Positions 35,695-46,770 of a stretch of 64,000 bases of DNA are shown here, one piece after another (the stretch's first letter is position 1; every line of letters starts with the position of its first letter). Source of the DNA: Fomes fomentarius (Eukaryota > Basidiomycota > Agaricomycetes > Polyporales > Polyporaceae); the NCBI GenBank assembly GCA_022606135.1, contig JABYQN010000004.1, positions 62,001 to 126,000 of the forward strand, given 5' to 3'. The notes beneath the pieces were generated by a model. That model was not told where the DNA came from. It saw only the letters and a list, made by a program, of their open reading frames with translations, and ran no database searches. A program made the translations under genes and the position numbers.

Positions 35695-36120
35695 ATGTCT
35701 TCATACCACGCCTCATCACCATCCTACCAATCCACACCATCGTTGGTCTCCGTGGCCACGACAACCAGCACGTCCTCGAGCACGCCGCTCAGGCAAACCT
35801 CATCACCTTCGTCGGCCCCGCAGAAGGACTACTCCGCCGCGTTCAGCGCGCTACAGTCACAATACGGCTGGGGTCCAGCGACACCGGTCCCGGTCAAGAG
35901 CACGAGTATCCAGGAGAAGCAGGAAATGCAGAAGAAGAAAAAGGCGGAGAAGCGGAGACTCGGAGAGGCGGGGTCGGGCGTGATCAGCACGCCGGAGGTA
36001 CCTGAGGAGTCGCAGAAGGCCAGGACGCGGAGGTCCAGAGACGTCGAGAGCACGTTCGGGTCGTTGTCGTCGAAGCTTGGGTTTGGTGGAGGCTGGCCGA
36101 CGCCGGTGCACAGGAAGTAG
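35695..36120 (+). CDS. small Ser/Thr-rich protein with duplicated YxxAF/STFGSL motif
   Basis: A 141-residue protein starting MSSYHASSPSYQSTPSLVSV; the ATG at 35539 is upstream in frame but adds a non-conserved leader. The N-terminal half is Ser/Thr/Pro-rich and looks disordered. Then comes DYSAAFSALQSQYGWGPATP, a Lys/Arg/Glu-rich helix (EKQEMQKKKKAEKRRLGE), and a second, related unit ESTFGSLSSKLGFGGGWPTP just before the end VHRK. The two units share x-AF/TF-(S/G)-x-L-x-S-x-(Y/L)-G-(W/F)-G and a TPV ending. I believe related small proteins with (A/S)AFGxLxSxYGF motifs occur in other basidiomycetes, without known function. No signal peptide, no membrane span, no intron. Confidence 0.6.
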   Translation: MSSYHASSPSYQSTPSLVSVATTTSTSSSTPLRQTSSPSSAPQKDYSAAFSALQSQYGWGPATPVPVKSTSIQEKQEMQKKKKAEKRRLGEAGSGVISTPEVPEESQKARTRRSRDVESTFGSLSSKLGFGGGWPTPVHRK

Positions 36121-36524
36121 AGCGATTGCAGTTCGCATGTGGTAATGGCTCAAAACCCTTGGCCGGAAGTACTGTAGACCCATAGCTATAATACCTACCA
36201 ACGACGTACAGTTGTAAATGGACACACATCCATTGCACTCATTAATTTTTAACCGCCTCAATCAGAGCAATTTCCAAGGGGGTTTGATACCGCGCGGCCC
36301 CAGGCTTCAGACCTCAGGCCTCAGGACCGGGTTATTGGTCAGCGCTCGATGTTCGTGTTTGTCAAGGGAAGGAATTCGGACTCTGTACTAACCTGTATGT
36401 CTAGCAAGTATTCGGGCAGATGTGCACTGGCAAGTTGCAACTTGAACTTAGCACGGACTCTTGACGGTAACTTCAAGAGACGCAGGACGAGTATCGATAT
36501 CGCGATGGCATAGTACGCACTGAG
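36121..36524. other. intergenic region with short imperfect CAGGCYTCAG repeats
   Basis: Non-coding; a cluster of short imperfect repeats (CAGGCTTCAG, ACCTCAGG, CCTCAGGA) lies at about 36300-36330. Nothing else recognised. Confidence 0.5.
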
Positions 36525-36605
36525 GATTGTGCATCATCACAGTGATTGTACAACAAGGTGTATGTATATTGAGTGTATCGTGCGCGAAGGCCCCGCTATC
36601 ATAAA

Positions 36606-38302
36606 CTAAGAATGGGAATCTCTTGAAGGCGTGAACCTATGAATGTTCTGCATCTGCGAGGCTTCTGAACTAGGACTATGACTCTGCCCCGCATCTTCAA
36701 ATCGGACGCTAGTAGGGACTCTGAGGCTGGCCTGGGTGTCGGTGAGCGACTTGTTGAGAGCACAAATGACGATTATAGCCGCAGGATATATTCCCTGTGG
36801 AAGACATCCAATCGTTCAGTACAGTGCCGCCGTGAATTGATATGATCAGGTGTGAACGCACGACCAGGGGTATCAAAGCCGCATGCACGAAAGTATCGAG
36901 TCCCTCGAACACCTGAGGATCTGGAACTACCCCCCAGTGGTACCTCCAATCCATCTCAAGGTCGATCAAGGTGACGACCTGGTAGGTGATTATATGAGAT
37001 AGTAGTACCAGGGATCTGGAACACGCACCAATAGAACACAATACAGAGCGCCCGACTCGACCAACAATAAGAGTACCTTCTCTACTCGTTGTCGAGTAGA
37101 GCCTGTAGAGAGATGGGACCTCACGAACTTCCAATGTGCCCTAGGATACAGTGTTTACGCGTATGCCATAGATGTTTACGGAGATCGCCTACCAGGCTTT
37201 GTAAGCAATGAGTAACGTCGCGATTATGTTTGTACAGAGCGATACGCATGACGCAGCAAATGCCCATACTGCAGAGAATTTTTCTGGTCCGCAGGTGTTG
37301 AACATGTGAGACGTCGTATTTTCACAATGGGGACCGATTTGACCGTGACTAACCAATCGTTAAACATGCAGAACACATGTTCATCGTAAATGCTCCTATT
37401 GTTGAACAGATCAATGGGAACAGACACACCGCTACGACGATACACGCACCAAACGTGGCTAGCACTAGGACCATGCCAATTCCACAGACTACTCGATTCC
37501 ATTGCCAGACTACCAAGGCCCGCCACCACACAATTGCATCACCGATAGTAACCTGCAAGTCAAAAAAGAAGCTCAGCCAACACACAGAAGTGATCTAGTA
37601 TCTGACAGTCACTTGCGTTGATCATTACGGCAACGTTACCCATACACATTTGCGTCAAAAGTCGGTCATCCACGCTGTAATATTGGGATGGAGTAGAGGG
37701 AATGTGAACGCATGTCGAGTTCAGTGACGTGTATCCCAAACTGGGGTGGTCCGATAGTGCACTTTCTAAGCATTGGGCTGTATTCTTGAGCGACGACTGA
37801 ATTTGTTGAACCGAAGAGACGAACAGGATCGTGTAACTGTTCATTGTCGCCCAGAGAGTGATGACCCAGTAGACTGCCGTAGTAACATATAGCACGAGGA
37901 GGGTACCGATCAAGACCGTCACGGTTGCATTGAAAGGTCTGGTCCTTCGCCTGTCAGTAATGTAAGCGAAACTCATCAGGAGGGTTCTCGATGCACACTC
38001 AGGACCCAGTGCGAGGCCCACTCACTTGACTAAGATCCACACGGCTGCGGCGATAACCGCGGTAAAGAGAGCTAATGAGGGTATGTTGAGTGTTTGCTAA
38101 TGCCACAGATGGTCACCATGAATGAGAGATGTTCACCGAAGAGCCCAGTAAGTACGACACTCTCCTTGATCCCTGACTCTTCGGTTTGCCGAGACAAATC
38201 TTGATCGTCCATAATAGACAAGGTTCGGTTGATGACATTCAATGCCATCTCTGTCAGGTTGCGCATGTCTATGACAGTGAGAGAAGTGTTAGTAGGAGGC
38301 AT
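36606..38302 (-). CDS. multi-span membrane protein, agaricomycete family (copy B)
   Basis: Paralog of 14949-16615 with the same exon order. It starts MPPTNTSLTVIDMRNLTEM (38302). The exon containing FAYITDRRRTRPF through CQILDHFCVLAELLF is identical to copy A at both protein and DNA level. Upstream and downstream exons differ at scattered positions, for example WWRALVVWQWNRVV versus WWRALVIWQWNRVV. The last exon reads AAIIVICALNKSLTDTQASL and ends at a different stop (36606) with a diverged Ser-rich tail. No frame break was found in the recognised exons, so this copy may still be expressed. Function unknown. Confidence 0.65.
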
Positions 38303-38901
38303 GACCCGGACGTGACAACGAGGGATATTGGCGAGCGATGATGGGAGCAGACAATGTGTGTGACCACGCCAAATGGCAGCGCACCTTATATGCCGCTCTA
38401 CTAAACACCTGTGGGGTGACAGTGAGGTGACTTGTGCTTATTGCCATGCGCTTCCGATGAGTGTTGACTCATTCCGCCGGTGGCGCCACAAGCTCCCATT
38501 CATCATTCAGAGGGGATGTTATGCCATACGATCTTGTACAAGGGGTATAGGATCAGGCTATAGCTGCGGCTACAATGGCATCGTTTCTTCAATCGGCCGC
38601 CACAGATGCCATGGGCCACCCAGCATGCTACCCTGCCATTCATAGAAGAAGCACTGCAGGGTAGTACCAGTGGAAACGCTCAACAAAATGGGAGAGATCG
38701 ACCTCAAGTACATTCCACAAGTATTCATACATCGCGTCGTGAACGCGTGAACGTTCAAAGTTCAAACGCTACAGCGCGCGGAGTGGTCGGAGGTAGGTGA
38801 TTCGCTGACATGTGGAAGTTACCATTATAGTCCGTGTTCCAAGTAGAACTAACCGCAGCAAGACATCGCCACGGCGGCCACGCAGAACATGCACAAGGAT
38901 A

Positions 38902-40370
38902 TCATTCGATCAGACCCCTTAGCCAGCTCAACAGCCCCTTCGTGCCCTCCCTTTCCCATACCCGTCTCTGGGGTACACGGAATCTGTCGCGATTAAGTTT
39001 CGATTAGAGCCCCATCTTGCCACATTGTGTCTGACCAGGGAAAAAATAAGTCACTCACATATTTCCGTCAACCAAGAATACGTCCAACGGCAACAGACCC
39101 AGCTCCGGCGGCAGCTTCCCGGTCTCGTTATCCCTGAAGTCAAGTCCTCGAGCTTCCAATCCGGCACGTCCCTGTTGCCTCTAAATCGCTCCGCGATCTG
39201 CGAAAACCCGTCTGGATCGTTAATCCTGTTCCCGTGCAGGTGCAACTGCCTCAGGCCTCTTCTCTCCGCTGCGTTCTCATCGGGGAATACCAGCGACGAA
39301 AGCGTATCTCTGATGGTCAACACTGCTGGAATCCCGCCGCGTCCGGCAGCTTCTCTGCCCTCTTTCTGTATGACAAGTTCAAGTTTCGGACGCTCGGGAA
39401 AGCGATGAGAGGGAGGAGGGCCTCGTTCGTCCGAAACGCGAAATTTTCCCCACCGTTCTCGCTTACGTGCGAGTCCCGCACAGTGTCACCCAAGTTGCAG
39501 TTCTCTAGATTCAGGTCCTCGAGGTACGACTCCGGGGTCGAGCGAGGCGCTGAAAGATGGATCAGACCGGCGGTTCGTCAGTGTGAGCACCTTCAGCATC
39601 TAAGGCTGCGCGACGATGGCAACGAGAGGAAGGGTGGGCCTAGTTAGCGCCCGGGCTGGAGAATGAACACGTGATTCGCTTTCGGGGTGCGTGAAGCATT
39701 CTCTGGCTGACTTGGTCCGGACGCAGCGGCAGCAACAGCTATAGCCGCGGTCGTCGCCCACCTGCAGTGACTGAGGAGACCTTGCTCTGCCACCTCGATC
39801 TCTCAAGGCTGTTTCTCGACCACCTTCGTCGACGGGCTTGGTCTTTGGTGGAGGAGGTACAGTAGAGCGCCTCTCTTCGCACACTCGGCCTCGATTTCTT
39901 GCCCATCACCTTCGGGTCAGCTTGCGCAGATGGCGAATCGACCAGCGACTCTGAAAGCTTCGCGGGCAGCACATGGGCTCCCCCGTAAGTGAAGGTAGGA
40001 ACCTATGAGGAATTTCCAGAGAGATCCAACCTCATCTTCAGTGCGGGCAGCCACGATGGAGACAGTGGTAAGAGGGTTGTGCCAAGAGACGTCCAGCGTC
40101 GTCAGGCGCGGCAGTGGTTCCCGTCGCTCGAGTGATGGTCTGTGTGAACCAATCTCCATGCGAGTCTCTCGTCCGGCTGATTGGATTCGACACTTGGCCG
40201 AACGAACTGCTGAATGGAAGCACCTTGAACAGATGCGAGAGGTTGAGTGTTGTCATGTGCGGTAATGCCCAAACGTTCTGTGGGAGGGAGGTGTCGACCA
40301 CAGTCAGCACTTCAAGGTCCCCGAACGAGCTCAGAACGGCTGTTGACTTGTTGTTGCGCAACTAGAGTAA
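38902..40370 (-). pseudogene. decayed copy of the LRRC40-like gene
   Basis: Matches the C-terminal two thirds of the gene at 17228-20600, including the last exon with RVPQRRVWEREGTKGLLSWL and its stop at 38902. The body is broken: frames shift repeatedly (for example within 39051-39323 and 39600-39972), large parts of the Ala-rich insertion with the WEIEAEQ repeats are deleted, and an LRR starting TAVLSSFGDLEVLTVVD has lost residues relative to copy A. The first exons (Pro/Thr-rich leader and IREQIALRRAE) are absent because the duplication began inside the parent gene. No functional product is expected. Confidence 0.85.
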
Positions 40371-40504
40371 GGCAAAACAGTACAGTAGTTCAAATTATAC
40401 ATATACGTACAGAGTCCGCGTGATGGGTAATGTGGGTCAGATACAGAGATGTGCAGGGAAGTTCTCCAGATATACCAGGTCCGTGAGTGTGAGATGCGTT
40501 CAGA

Positions 40505-41935
40505 TCATACTACTACCCCTTTCAAACTCGATGTCGACATGGACGCTCCATCGCCGGATACTGATACTGCCCCTTTCCATCCTTCATATGCATCCTGCGC
40601 ATCCTTCAGCAGCTCCTCGAGCAAGCTTCTCTCGTCTGCGTCAAACCCGTGCACGGCCCAATCTGCCGCAGTGAACGTCAAACTCTGCTGCCGCGAGAGC
40701 CTGTCGGCGACCAATTCCCTCCACCGCTGCCACACCTCCGTGTCGTTCGGGATGAGATCATGCAGCAGCTTCGACATGCGGGATTGGCTGATCGGTTTGC
40801 GCGTGGAAGCCGCCTGCAAGGCAACGCACGAGAACACCGCCATGGCCGTCCGCGAACCCAAGAGGAATTTTCGCAAGTCCGACTCTTCGAGGCGCAGAAC
40901 CTTCATGAGAATGGCAGTCTGGCGGTCCTCCTTGTCCAGCGACGAGAGATACATGTTGTACATCCACGACACTGCGAGCGACGTGACGAACATGACCTGT
41001 CCAAACAGCGTGCCTTGTGGGATGAGGACGAGTTGGACGAGGAACTGCACTGTGAGGAGGATGGACGCATATCCAATTGCACTGTACCTCGGCTTCCCGC
41101 CGAACTTGAGCTCGAGCGAGAACCGGCCGCGAGTGAGCGAGTTCACGGCAGCCTCGTCTCCACGCAGCACAATCACTCCCGCTCCATCGTCCACCAGAAT
41201 CCCATCTCCGCGCGGAGCGCCGTTCGCGGGTTTGGGATGACTGAATGTGAGCCTCCCTGACCCGATGATCAGGCACGCCACTCCACTGGTGAACATCCCG
41301 AGCGCGATGTTGCCGAAACACCACCAGTCGCCCGCAAGTGCACACAAGACGCACGTCGCCACGCTCGCCACGATCGGGATGATGGCATACCATCCCGAAT
41401 GGTTCCGGATGCGCGAGGGATGGACGATGCCGTCTCCGGCGGAAGGAACTTGAAGGTCGATAACAGTGACACTCTGAGGCGTCGTCTCTCGTCCCTTGAC
41501 AACGACTGTCCGTTCGTCGTCCATATCGCGCGCCTTCCGCGCGATGAGGTAGGCGAGGTGGCCGGTGCGCAGGATGCTCGAACCTGAGCGCGCAGCATGG
41601 AAAGGAGGGCCTATCTTGCCGTCGAGCCCGAACAGCTCTGCGGGCTCGCATTTGGCCCCAGGGTAGAGCCCATCCCAGAAGCGCGAGTTCGCGAGCTGCC
41701 CATACTGCTTTGCTACCTCGTATGCTCCCGGAGCGTTGTACCATCCGCACCAACGACGCCCGGCCATGAGGTGTACCGTGGCCATCCCGGACACGGCAGT
41801 GTCGCCGCCGAAGAACCCCGCGACGCCAGAAGAGTCGAGAGTGAACGCGCTGGTCGAGAAGGGTGCTTCAACGACCTCTGTGTCCGCCCGCGCGGCGAGG
41901 TCGATGAGGTGAGAAATCAGTGGCATGATTGACAA
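40505..41935 (-). CDS. multi-span membrane protein of unknown function
   Basis: One uninterrupted 476-residue frame. The N-terminal third is soluble in character and includes a WCGWYNAPGAYEVAKQYGQL segment. It is followed by paired hydrophobic segments: WYAIIPIVASVATCVLCALA and FGNIALGMFTSGVACLIIGS. A conserved-looking loop GAGVIVLRGDEAAVNSLTRG follows, then YSAIGYASILLTVQFLVQLV and MFVTSLAVSWMYNMYLSSL. The C-terminal part (LRLEESDLRKFLLGSRTAM, then a helical Trp-rich region) is cytosolic. This arrangement recurs in agaricomycete genomes as an uncharacterised membrane family; no transporter or receptor signature is visible. The start is the first ATG, with a second at residue 4. Confidence 0.7.
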   Translation of the reverse strand: MSIMPLISHLIDLAARADTEVVEAPFSTSAFTLDSSGVAGFFGGDTAVSGMATVHLMAGRRWCGWYNAPGAYEVAKQYGQLANSRFWDGLYPGAKCEPAELFGLDGKIGPPFHAARSGSSILRTGHLAYLIARKARDMDDERTVVVKGRETTPQSVTVIDLQVPSAGDGIVHPSRIRNHSGWYAIIPIVASVATCVLCALAGDWWCFGNIALGMFTSGVACLIIGSGRLTFSHPKPANGAPRGDGILVDDGAGVIVLRGDEAAVNSLTRGRFSLELKFGGKPRYSAIGYASILLTVQFLVQLVLIPQGTLFGQVMFVTSLAVSWMYNMYLSSLDKEDRQTAILMKVLRLEESDLRKFLLGSRTAMAVFSCVALQAASTRKPISQSRMSKLLHDLIPNDTEVWQRWRELVADRLSRQQSLTFTAADWAVHGFDADERSLLEELLKDAQDAYEGWKGAVSVSGDGASMSTSSLKGVVV

Positions 41936-43834
41936 GTGCCTATGCGTAGGATGCCAGTGGTTTGAGAGAGGAGTTGCGAGGACAGCGAAGCCGGTGTCGA
42001 TTGTTCATATAGGGCGCACAAAGACTGAAGAACCAGGATATGAGGGGCGCATGTATGCTGCATGGCTGGCGGTGACCTTCATTGTGGTACCACAGAAGCG
42101 GGGGTTTGAGCGCTCGTGTGTCCCGAGCGGCGATAGAGTATTGTCAGTCCTTGTCTGCACCTTCCATGCGCGTCCTTGTAATCGCGCGAGAACCCTTGGT
42201 GATCCTCGGGCAGGTCTATAAGGACACAGAGGCTGGCAGTCCGTTGGAAGGGATAGTAGTGAAGGGATACTCGCTGGGGGCAACAACGCTCTGGGTGGTT
42301 TTGGGCGAGGCGCTCTCGGCCAGTTGCCAGAGATATACACTCATGTAGGCGGGCCGCCGGGCATGGGAGAAGAAGCCAACGACTCACCACAAGACATCTA
42401 CTATGAGGTGAACAACACAGCCGTACATGTTAGACGCGAACTACGCCAGATCCTCAGAGACGATCTGTCACGCACTCGGAACTCGCAAAAAGACTGCTTA
42501 TGAGCATATGTGCTAGACGTTGACGATGCAAGAGAGGCCTCTCACCTGTCCAGCGAAGCAGATCTTGCGGTAAGTTATGCAGCGTGGCCGGCTCGGAGCG
42601 CACTGGACAAGATGTCACAGCCGCATACCGCAGTACGCACTCCGATTCGGAGATGCTATACAAAACAATCTCCGATCCGAGGCATGGCATACAGCCCATG
42701 CACCGGATCGTCCTATCAGGAAGCAGCGTGCCGCCAGTACCCATCGGATTCGCAGCAATGAGCGGCTTCGGGCGGATGTCAGATGACTGGAACAGGCGTT
42801 GACCGCGCAGCCACCATACGTATGAGATGCCCATGAAGAGGCCTCATTAGACGGTGTCAATATAAACGAGGCAAACGGACAGTGTGCTATGCGCACCCTT
42901 TCAATAGAGTCCGGCCGTCGATGATACATGCCAGATGAGGAGAAGGCTGTCTTTTATATCATAAGAAGTCATCATAAGTCTTTGTAATCGGAGAGGGATG
43001 GTCGACTAGCACCATGAAATCGAGCTGTGTGTTACCAGGAGAGTACACATAGCGGTGCCAGCACAGGAGTCCCAAAGACACCTCCTGAGCCGCGCTCACG
43101 AGGGGTGCGCCTTCTGAATCTGATATATATGGGAGGGCACCACGCGTGAGGAACGTGCGTTGTTGGCGAGCTCGATCTTCCAAGCATGGTCAGCACGACG
43201 TGGTAGAAGGCTCAGCATGGGCATAGGAGGATGGAGATGGAGTCCTTGATGCCGAAGGACCAGCCATACGCCTATGTGAGTTGCGAAGGGGGGTAAGCGG
43301 AGAGGACAGACCCGGTTGAGGTGTGGTCCAGTGGATGATAGGTCTAAACGCGGATGGTTGCGAACGCGTTTATGTATGCCTGGATCGAGGACATATTTTG
43401 CACGATAGTCTTTGGACCAAGCCGCTTGAGCAAAGGTGGATGACAGAGTAGACTTCGGAGACTTCTTTAACAGCTGAGAGAGCTGTGAAAACCGACTGCA
43501 TGCGTGAAGAGGGAGTACTAGTAGCGTTTCGACCGAGAGTAACCTCTGTTGGGAGAAGTTAACGTTTGGGAGCGCTGCGTGTCATACGTCACACTTTGCT
43601 CGTTACGGGACGTGTGACATAACTCATCACGCCAAACAACATGCCTTGCGATATCGCCCTCGCGGCCTATCTCAGTGTCGTGACTGTACTCGACCATCAG
43701 TGCATATTGGTATGTTGTGCCCTTGGAAAGATGTTCGATGTTGAATATCCAAAACTCCTTTGCCATGTATTCGGTACACGCCTAATCACCGTTAATACAG
43801 TGTCTCCAAGTAAGTATGTAGTCCCACTCGACAA
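41936..43834. other. long intergenic region
   Basis: About 1.9 kb with no gene I can support. A minus-strand frame at 42959-43183 (containing PLVSAAQEVSLGLLCWHRYV) and another at 43518-43766 look mildly protein-like but have no start context, domain or exon partner. They may be fragments of decayed genes. Confidence 0.35.
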
Positions 43835-46770
43835 TCACTTCAACAGAACACGTCCGTGTATCTGTACTCCACAATTCATCACAATGGAAGTATCATGATC
43901 ATTCCCCAAGTTGGTCACTGAAGCAGATACGGCGTAATCACAAACCAAACCTTCTGTCTCCGAGGTGACCCCTTTCCCAAGGCCCGACTGCTTGCCGTCC
44001 TCGGCCACGTTCGACACAAACACAGTGGCACAATTGCCTGCTGAACCAGAGGACACCGGCAATGCAGTTCCGTGGAGCAGAATCGCATTGAAGCGCTGAA
44101 CCGGGGAAAAGTCGTGATCAAGGACCATGGTGTACACCGATTTGTTCAGGTCACCCTGAACACGGAACTTCATCCCGTTATGTTCGTGCTCGAGCTCTAC
44201 ACCCCTCTCCGCGAAACGGATGATCGTGTACTCAACCTGTAGACCAGCCTCGGTAACGCACGCAAGTTCTCCGGGTTCAGTCTCGAGCTTTCCTATAGCA
44301 GCAAGGCTACGCGGCGCCCAACGGAAGCCCTCAAAGGGCAACTTGTCCGAAGATGCGAATGGTAGTCCACGTGGAACGTTACCGACAAGCAGCAAGAATT
44401 TCTTCATGCGTTCTTCGACAGACTTCAGTGCAACGAGCTCCCCTGCGTCGACGTCCACCAAGCCAGATATCGCAACCGTCTCGTCGACGGCTTTGGTTGT
44501 TGCGCGGCCTTCTAGGTAGCCGACCACCTCTCCCAGTGAATGCGTCACGCGCTCGGTTGCTGGCTGCGTGAGGAATGCCATTGACTCCAAGAATCCGCGC
44601 GCGTATGGAGGGGTAATCGCGAGACCTGGCGCGCGCGATATACTCAACCCATCCTCCATCAGGGCTCGAGTCAGCGACGATGCTTCCACCAGGTCGTCCG
44701 AGACCTGAAACACCAGCTTGCGTGCGAGCATCCCCTCCTGGAGTGTCCACAGCCGCTGCATCCATCCGGAGGTCTTGACGCGGAGGAGCTTGTCCATCGC
44801 GGACATGGAAGGGGGACATGAACTGATCCCAGCGTCGATGACGAGCACAACATCGGCGCGACGGTAGGTATCCGCCATCAGCATGATCGCGCGCTTTCGC
44901 ATTCGGTGGACCTTAGGTACGCAAAGTGCGTCCATCCAGAAGGTTCCACCGCTCACCAGTCGACGAGTCATCCCTACAATGCGCGCGACCTGACAAGCTG
45001 GTAGTCCTTTCTCGGTCGTGCTCCCGAGCCCATCCGCCCAAACGTGCGACATTGCGACATAAGGACCGCTGGATGCCCCTCGTACAGTCATATGTTGATC
45101 GTCCTGGTCCAGAGTGACGACCGGGATCTCCCCCCGCTCTAGATAGGCAAAGACGTCCTGAGATGAAGGAGCGAGATACTCGCAGGCTCGGTGTGGACAG
45201 ACGTGTCTGTTCTCGTATGTCTCCTCATCCACCTGATAGAACATGCAAGCGTCGGGGTCGCAGCGATCATGTTCACCTTTGAGCTCTCGGATAGGCAGCG
45301 AGCGTGTGCTAACGTATGCCAGCAGAGACAGTGTGCGTGGCACCAACTTGTGTATAGTGAATGGACACCAGCCGTCGGCCACCAGGCTATCGAGGTAGGT
45401 GTCGGTTAAGAGACCTTTCGTGAAAGTCCCAAACGGGGATTCCGTGATGATCCCGGTCACCAAAGCGCAGTCCGACAACGCCTCGAGGAGAGTACCTGTG
45501 ACACATAAGATCCACTCGGAATCGTCTGGAGATAGTCCCCCTCGCTCTAGGGTGCTGCGCGCAGCGAGGCAATCCTCCGCAAGTGCACTTGAGGCCCTTG
45601 TCAGCACAGCCAGAATACGCTCTGCCCATTGGGCAGCGCAGGGCGGATCGCGTCGATTCAAAGTAACAAACCTGGATAACCAGTCAAACGCGAGCACCGA
45701 CACGGCATCACTCGTGAATGACTTGTCCCCAGCGTCAGAAACACTGAGTAAGGAGGACTCGGGAATCTTGACGTTCATCAAGGCCTCGAGCAAGCCGAAC
45801 GTCATAGAACTTTGCCATAGGGCTGCATCGTGTGATCTGCTGAAGCGACGTGTACGCCTCAACCGCGTGTACTCGCCGAGTGTGGGGCAAAGGGGATATC
45901 CGTCGTGGATACCGCTCAACCAGGGTATACCGGGGAAGTAGACGAAGTGCCCAAACAGCATGTCCTTCGACGAGTGAAGAAGCTGTTCTGGATCAACTAC
46001 GCTGTGCCCCGTAGATCCTGCGCAATCGCGAATGTCAAGACTATTTAGGATGGTATAGATCCTACTGTGGGTGCGATGGCTTACCCTCCAGCAGTGGGAT
46101 CGCTTGCTCGCCACGCGACACTGATGACCATGGCATAGGGGACCAGTTCGTGGTCCAGCGGAATGTCCTCTCCTCAGTCCAGTAGCGATTGAGCGTCTCC
46201 AGGAAGCTCAAGGTCTTTGGATCTTCAGTGAGTCGGAGTCGTCGACAGCAGAGGGAAGAGAGGAGCATAAGGTGGCCACAAAGTCTATCAAATCCGGGTG
46301 ATAGCCATCAGGGCCGTGCACTTGAGACCTATATAGTGCAGCTTCAGCTCGTTCCACCATCAGGTCTATGAGCTCGATGAAAGAAGGGCCGTAGTCATTC
46401 TGACCACCTTGTGACCTAGAAGACTCGTGAACCTCTTGTGCGGCGACGTAGATCAGTCTCCAATCTTCCGACCGTTGCGTGAAGGAAACTTTGGGAAGGA
46501 GCTTAGGGTCGAACGTACGCCCCTCCGAAGCGGCGCCCACGACCTGGACGAGTATTCGCTAGATGCCTTCTTGTGTAAGAGAATCAAGTGTGTGGTAATT
46601 TTCTGTTCTCTCACCTCGGTCCGCTTCCAATCAAGGTGCTCGTCGGAGTCCTCAAAATGAACTTGCGATAGACACGAGCGGAAACAACGTGTAAACCGAG
46701 ATGGCAGTCCAAGCAAAATTCGCGAGTCAGAGCGAGCAGTCGGAGAGGACCGAGGTAGACAGCTATGCAT
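43835..46770 (-). CDS. HET-domain protein 1
   Basis: A multi-exon gene. It probably starts MHSCLPRSSPTARSDSRILL (46770). A 57-nt intron (GTGAGAGAAC...) joins HLDWKRTE to RILVQVVGAASEGRTF. A further intron of about 65 nt (GTGGCCACC...CCAAAG) keeps the frame into SFLETLNRYWTEERTFRW, and another precedes the large last exon. That exon carries the HET core: YVAMSHVWADGLGSTTEKGL, FWMDALCVPK, MLMADTYRRADVVLVIDAG and WMQRLWTLQEGMLARKLVF. HET domains trigger cell death in fungal non-self recognition, often paired with a partner. Here the domain lies in the middle of a large protein (about 900 residues) without visible NACHT or WD repeats. It is divergently arranged with the HET gene at 47448. The HET call is firm; upstream splice sites are approximate. 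Confidence 0.82.

Larger units (their letters stand above)
36525..40377. repeat. direct segmental duplication, copy B
   Basis: Second copy of 14870-19288, same orientation. It is shorter (about 3.85 against 4.4 kb) because the LRR part has lost several segments. Both edges match copy A: the region around GAATGTTCTGCATCTGC (36641 versus 14981) on the left, and TGTTGACTTGTTGTTG...AGAGTAAGGCAAAA near 40340-40377 on the right. Confidence 0.9.

Noticed and set aside
40758..41753. 331-residue minus-strand frame
   Set aside because: An out-of-frame, Arg/His-rich shadow of the membrane-protein gene 40505-41935.
42959..43183. Minus-strand frame with PLVSAAQEVSLGLLCWHRYV
   Set aside because: Looks mildly coding, but there is no recognised family, start context or neighbouring exon; not strong enough to annotate as a gene.
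46250..46330. Apparent frameshift in HET gene 1 near LPSAVDDSDSLK
   Set aside because: A GT-AG intron of about 65 nt (GTGGCCACC to CCAAAG) restores the frame, so no break is needed.
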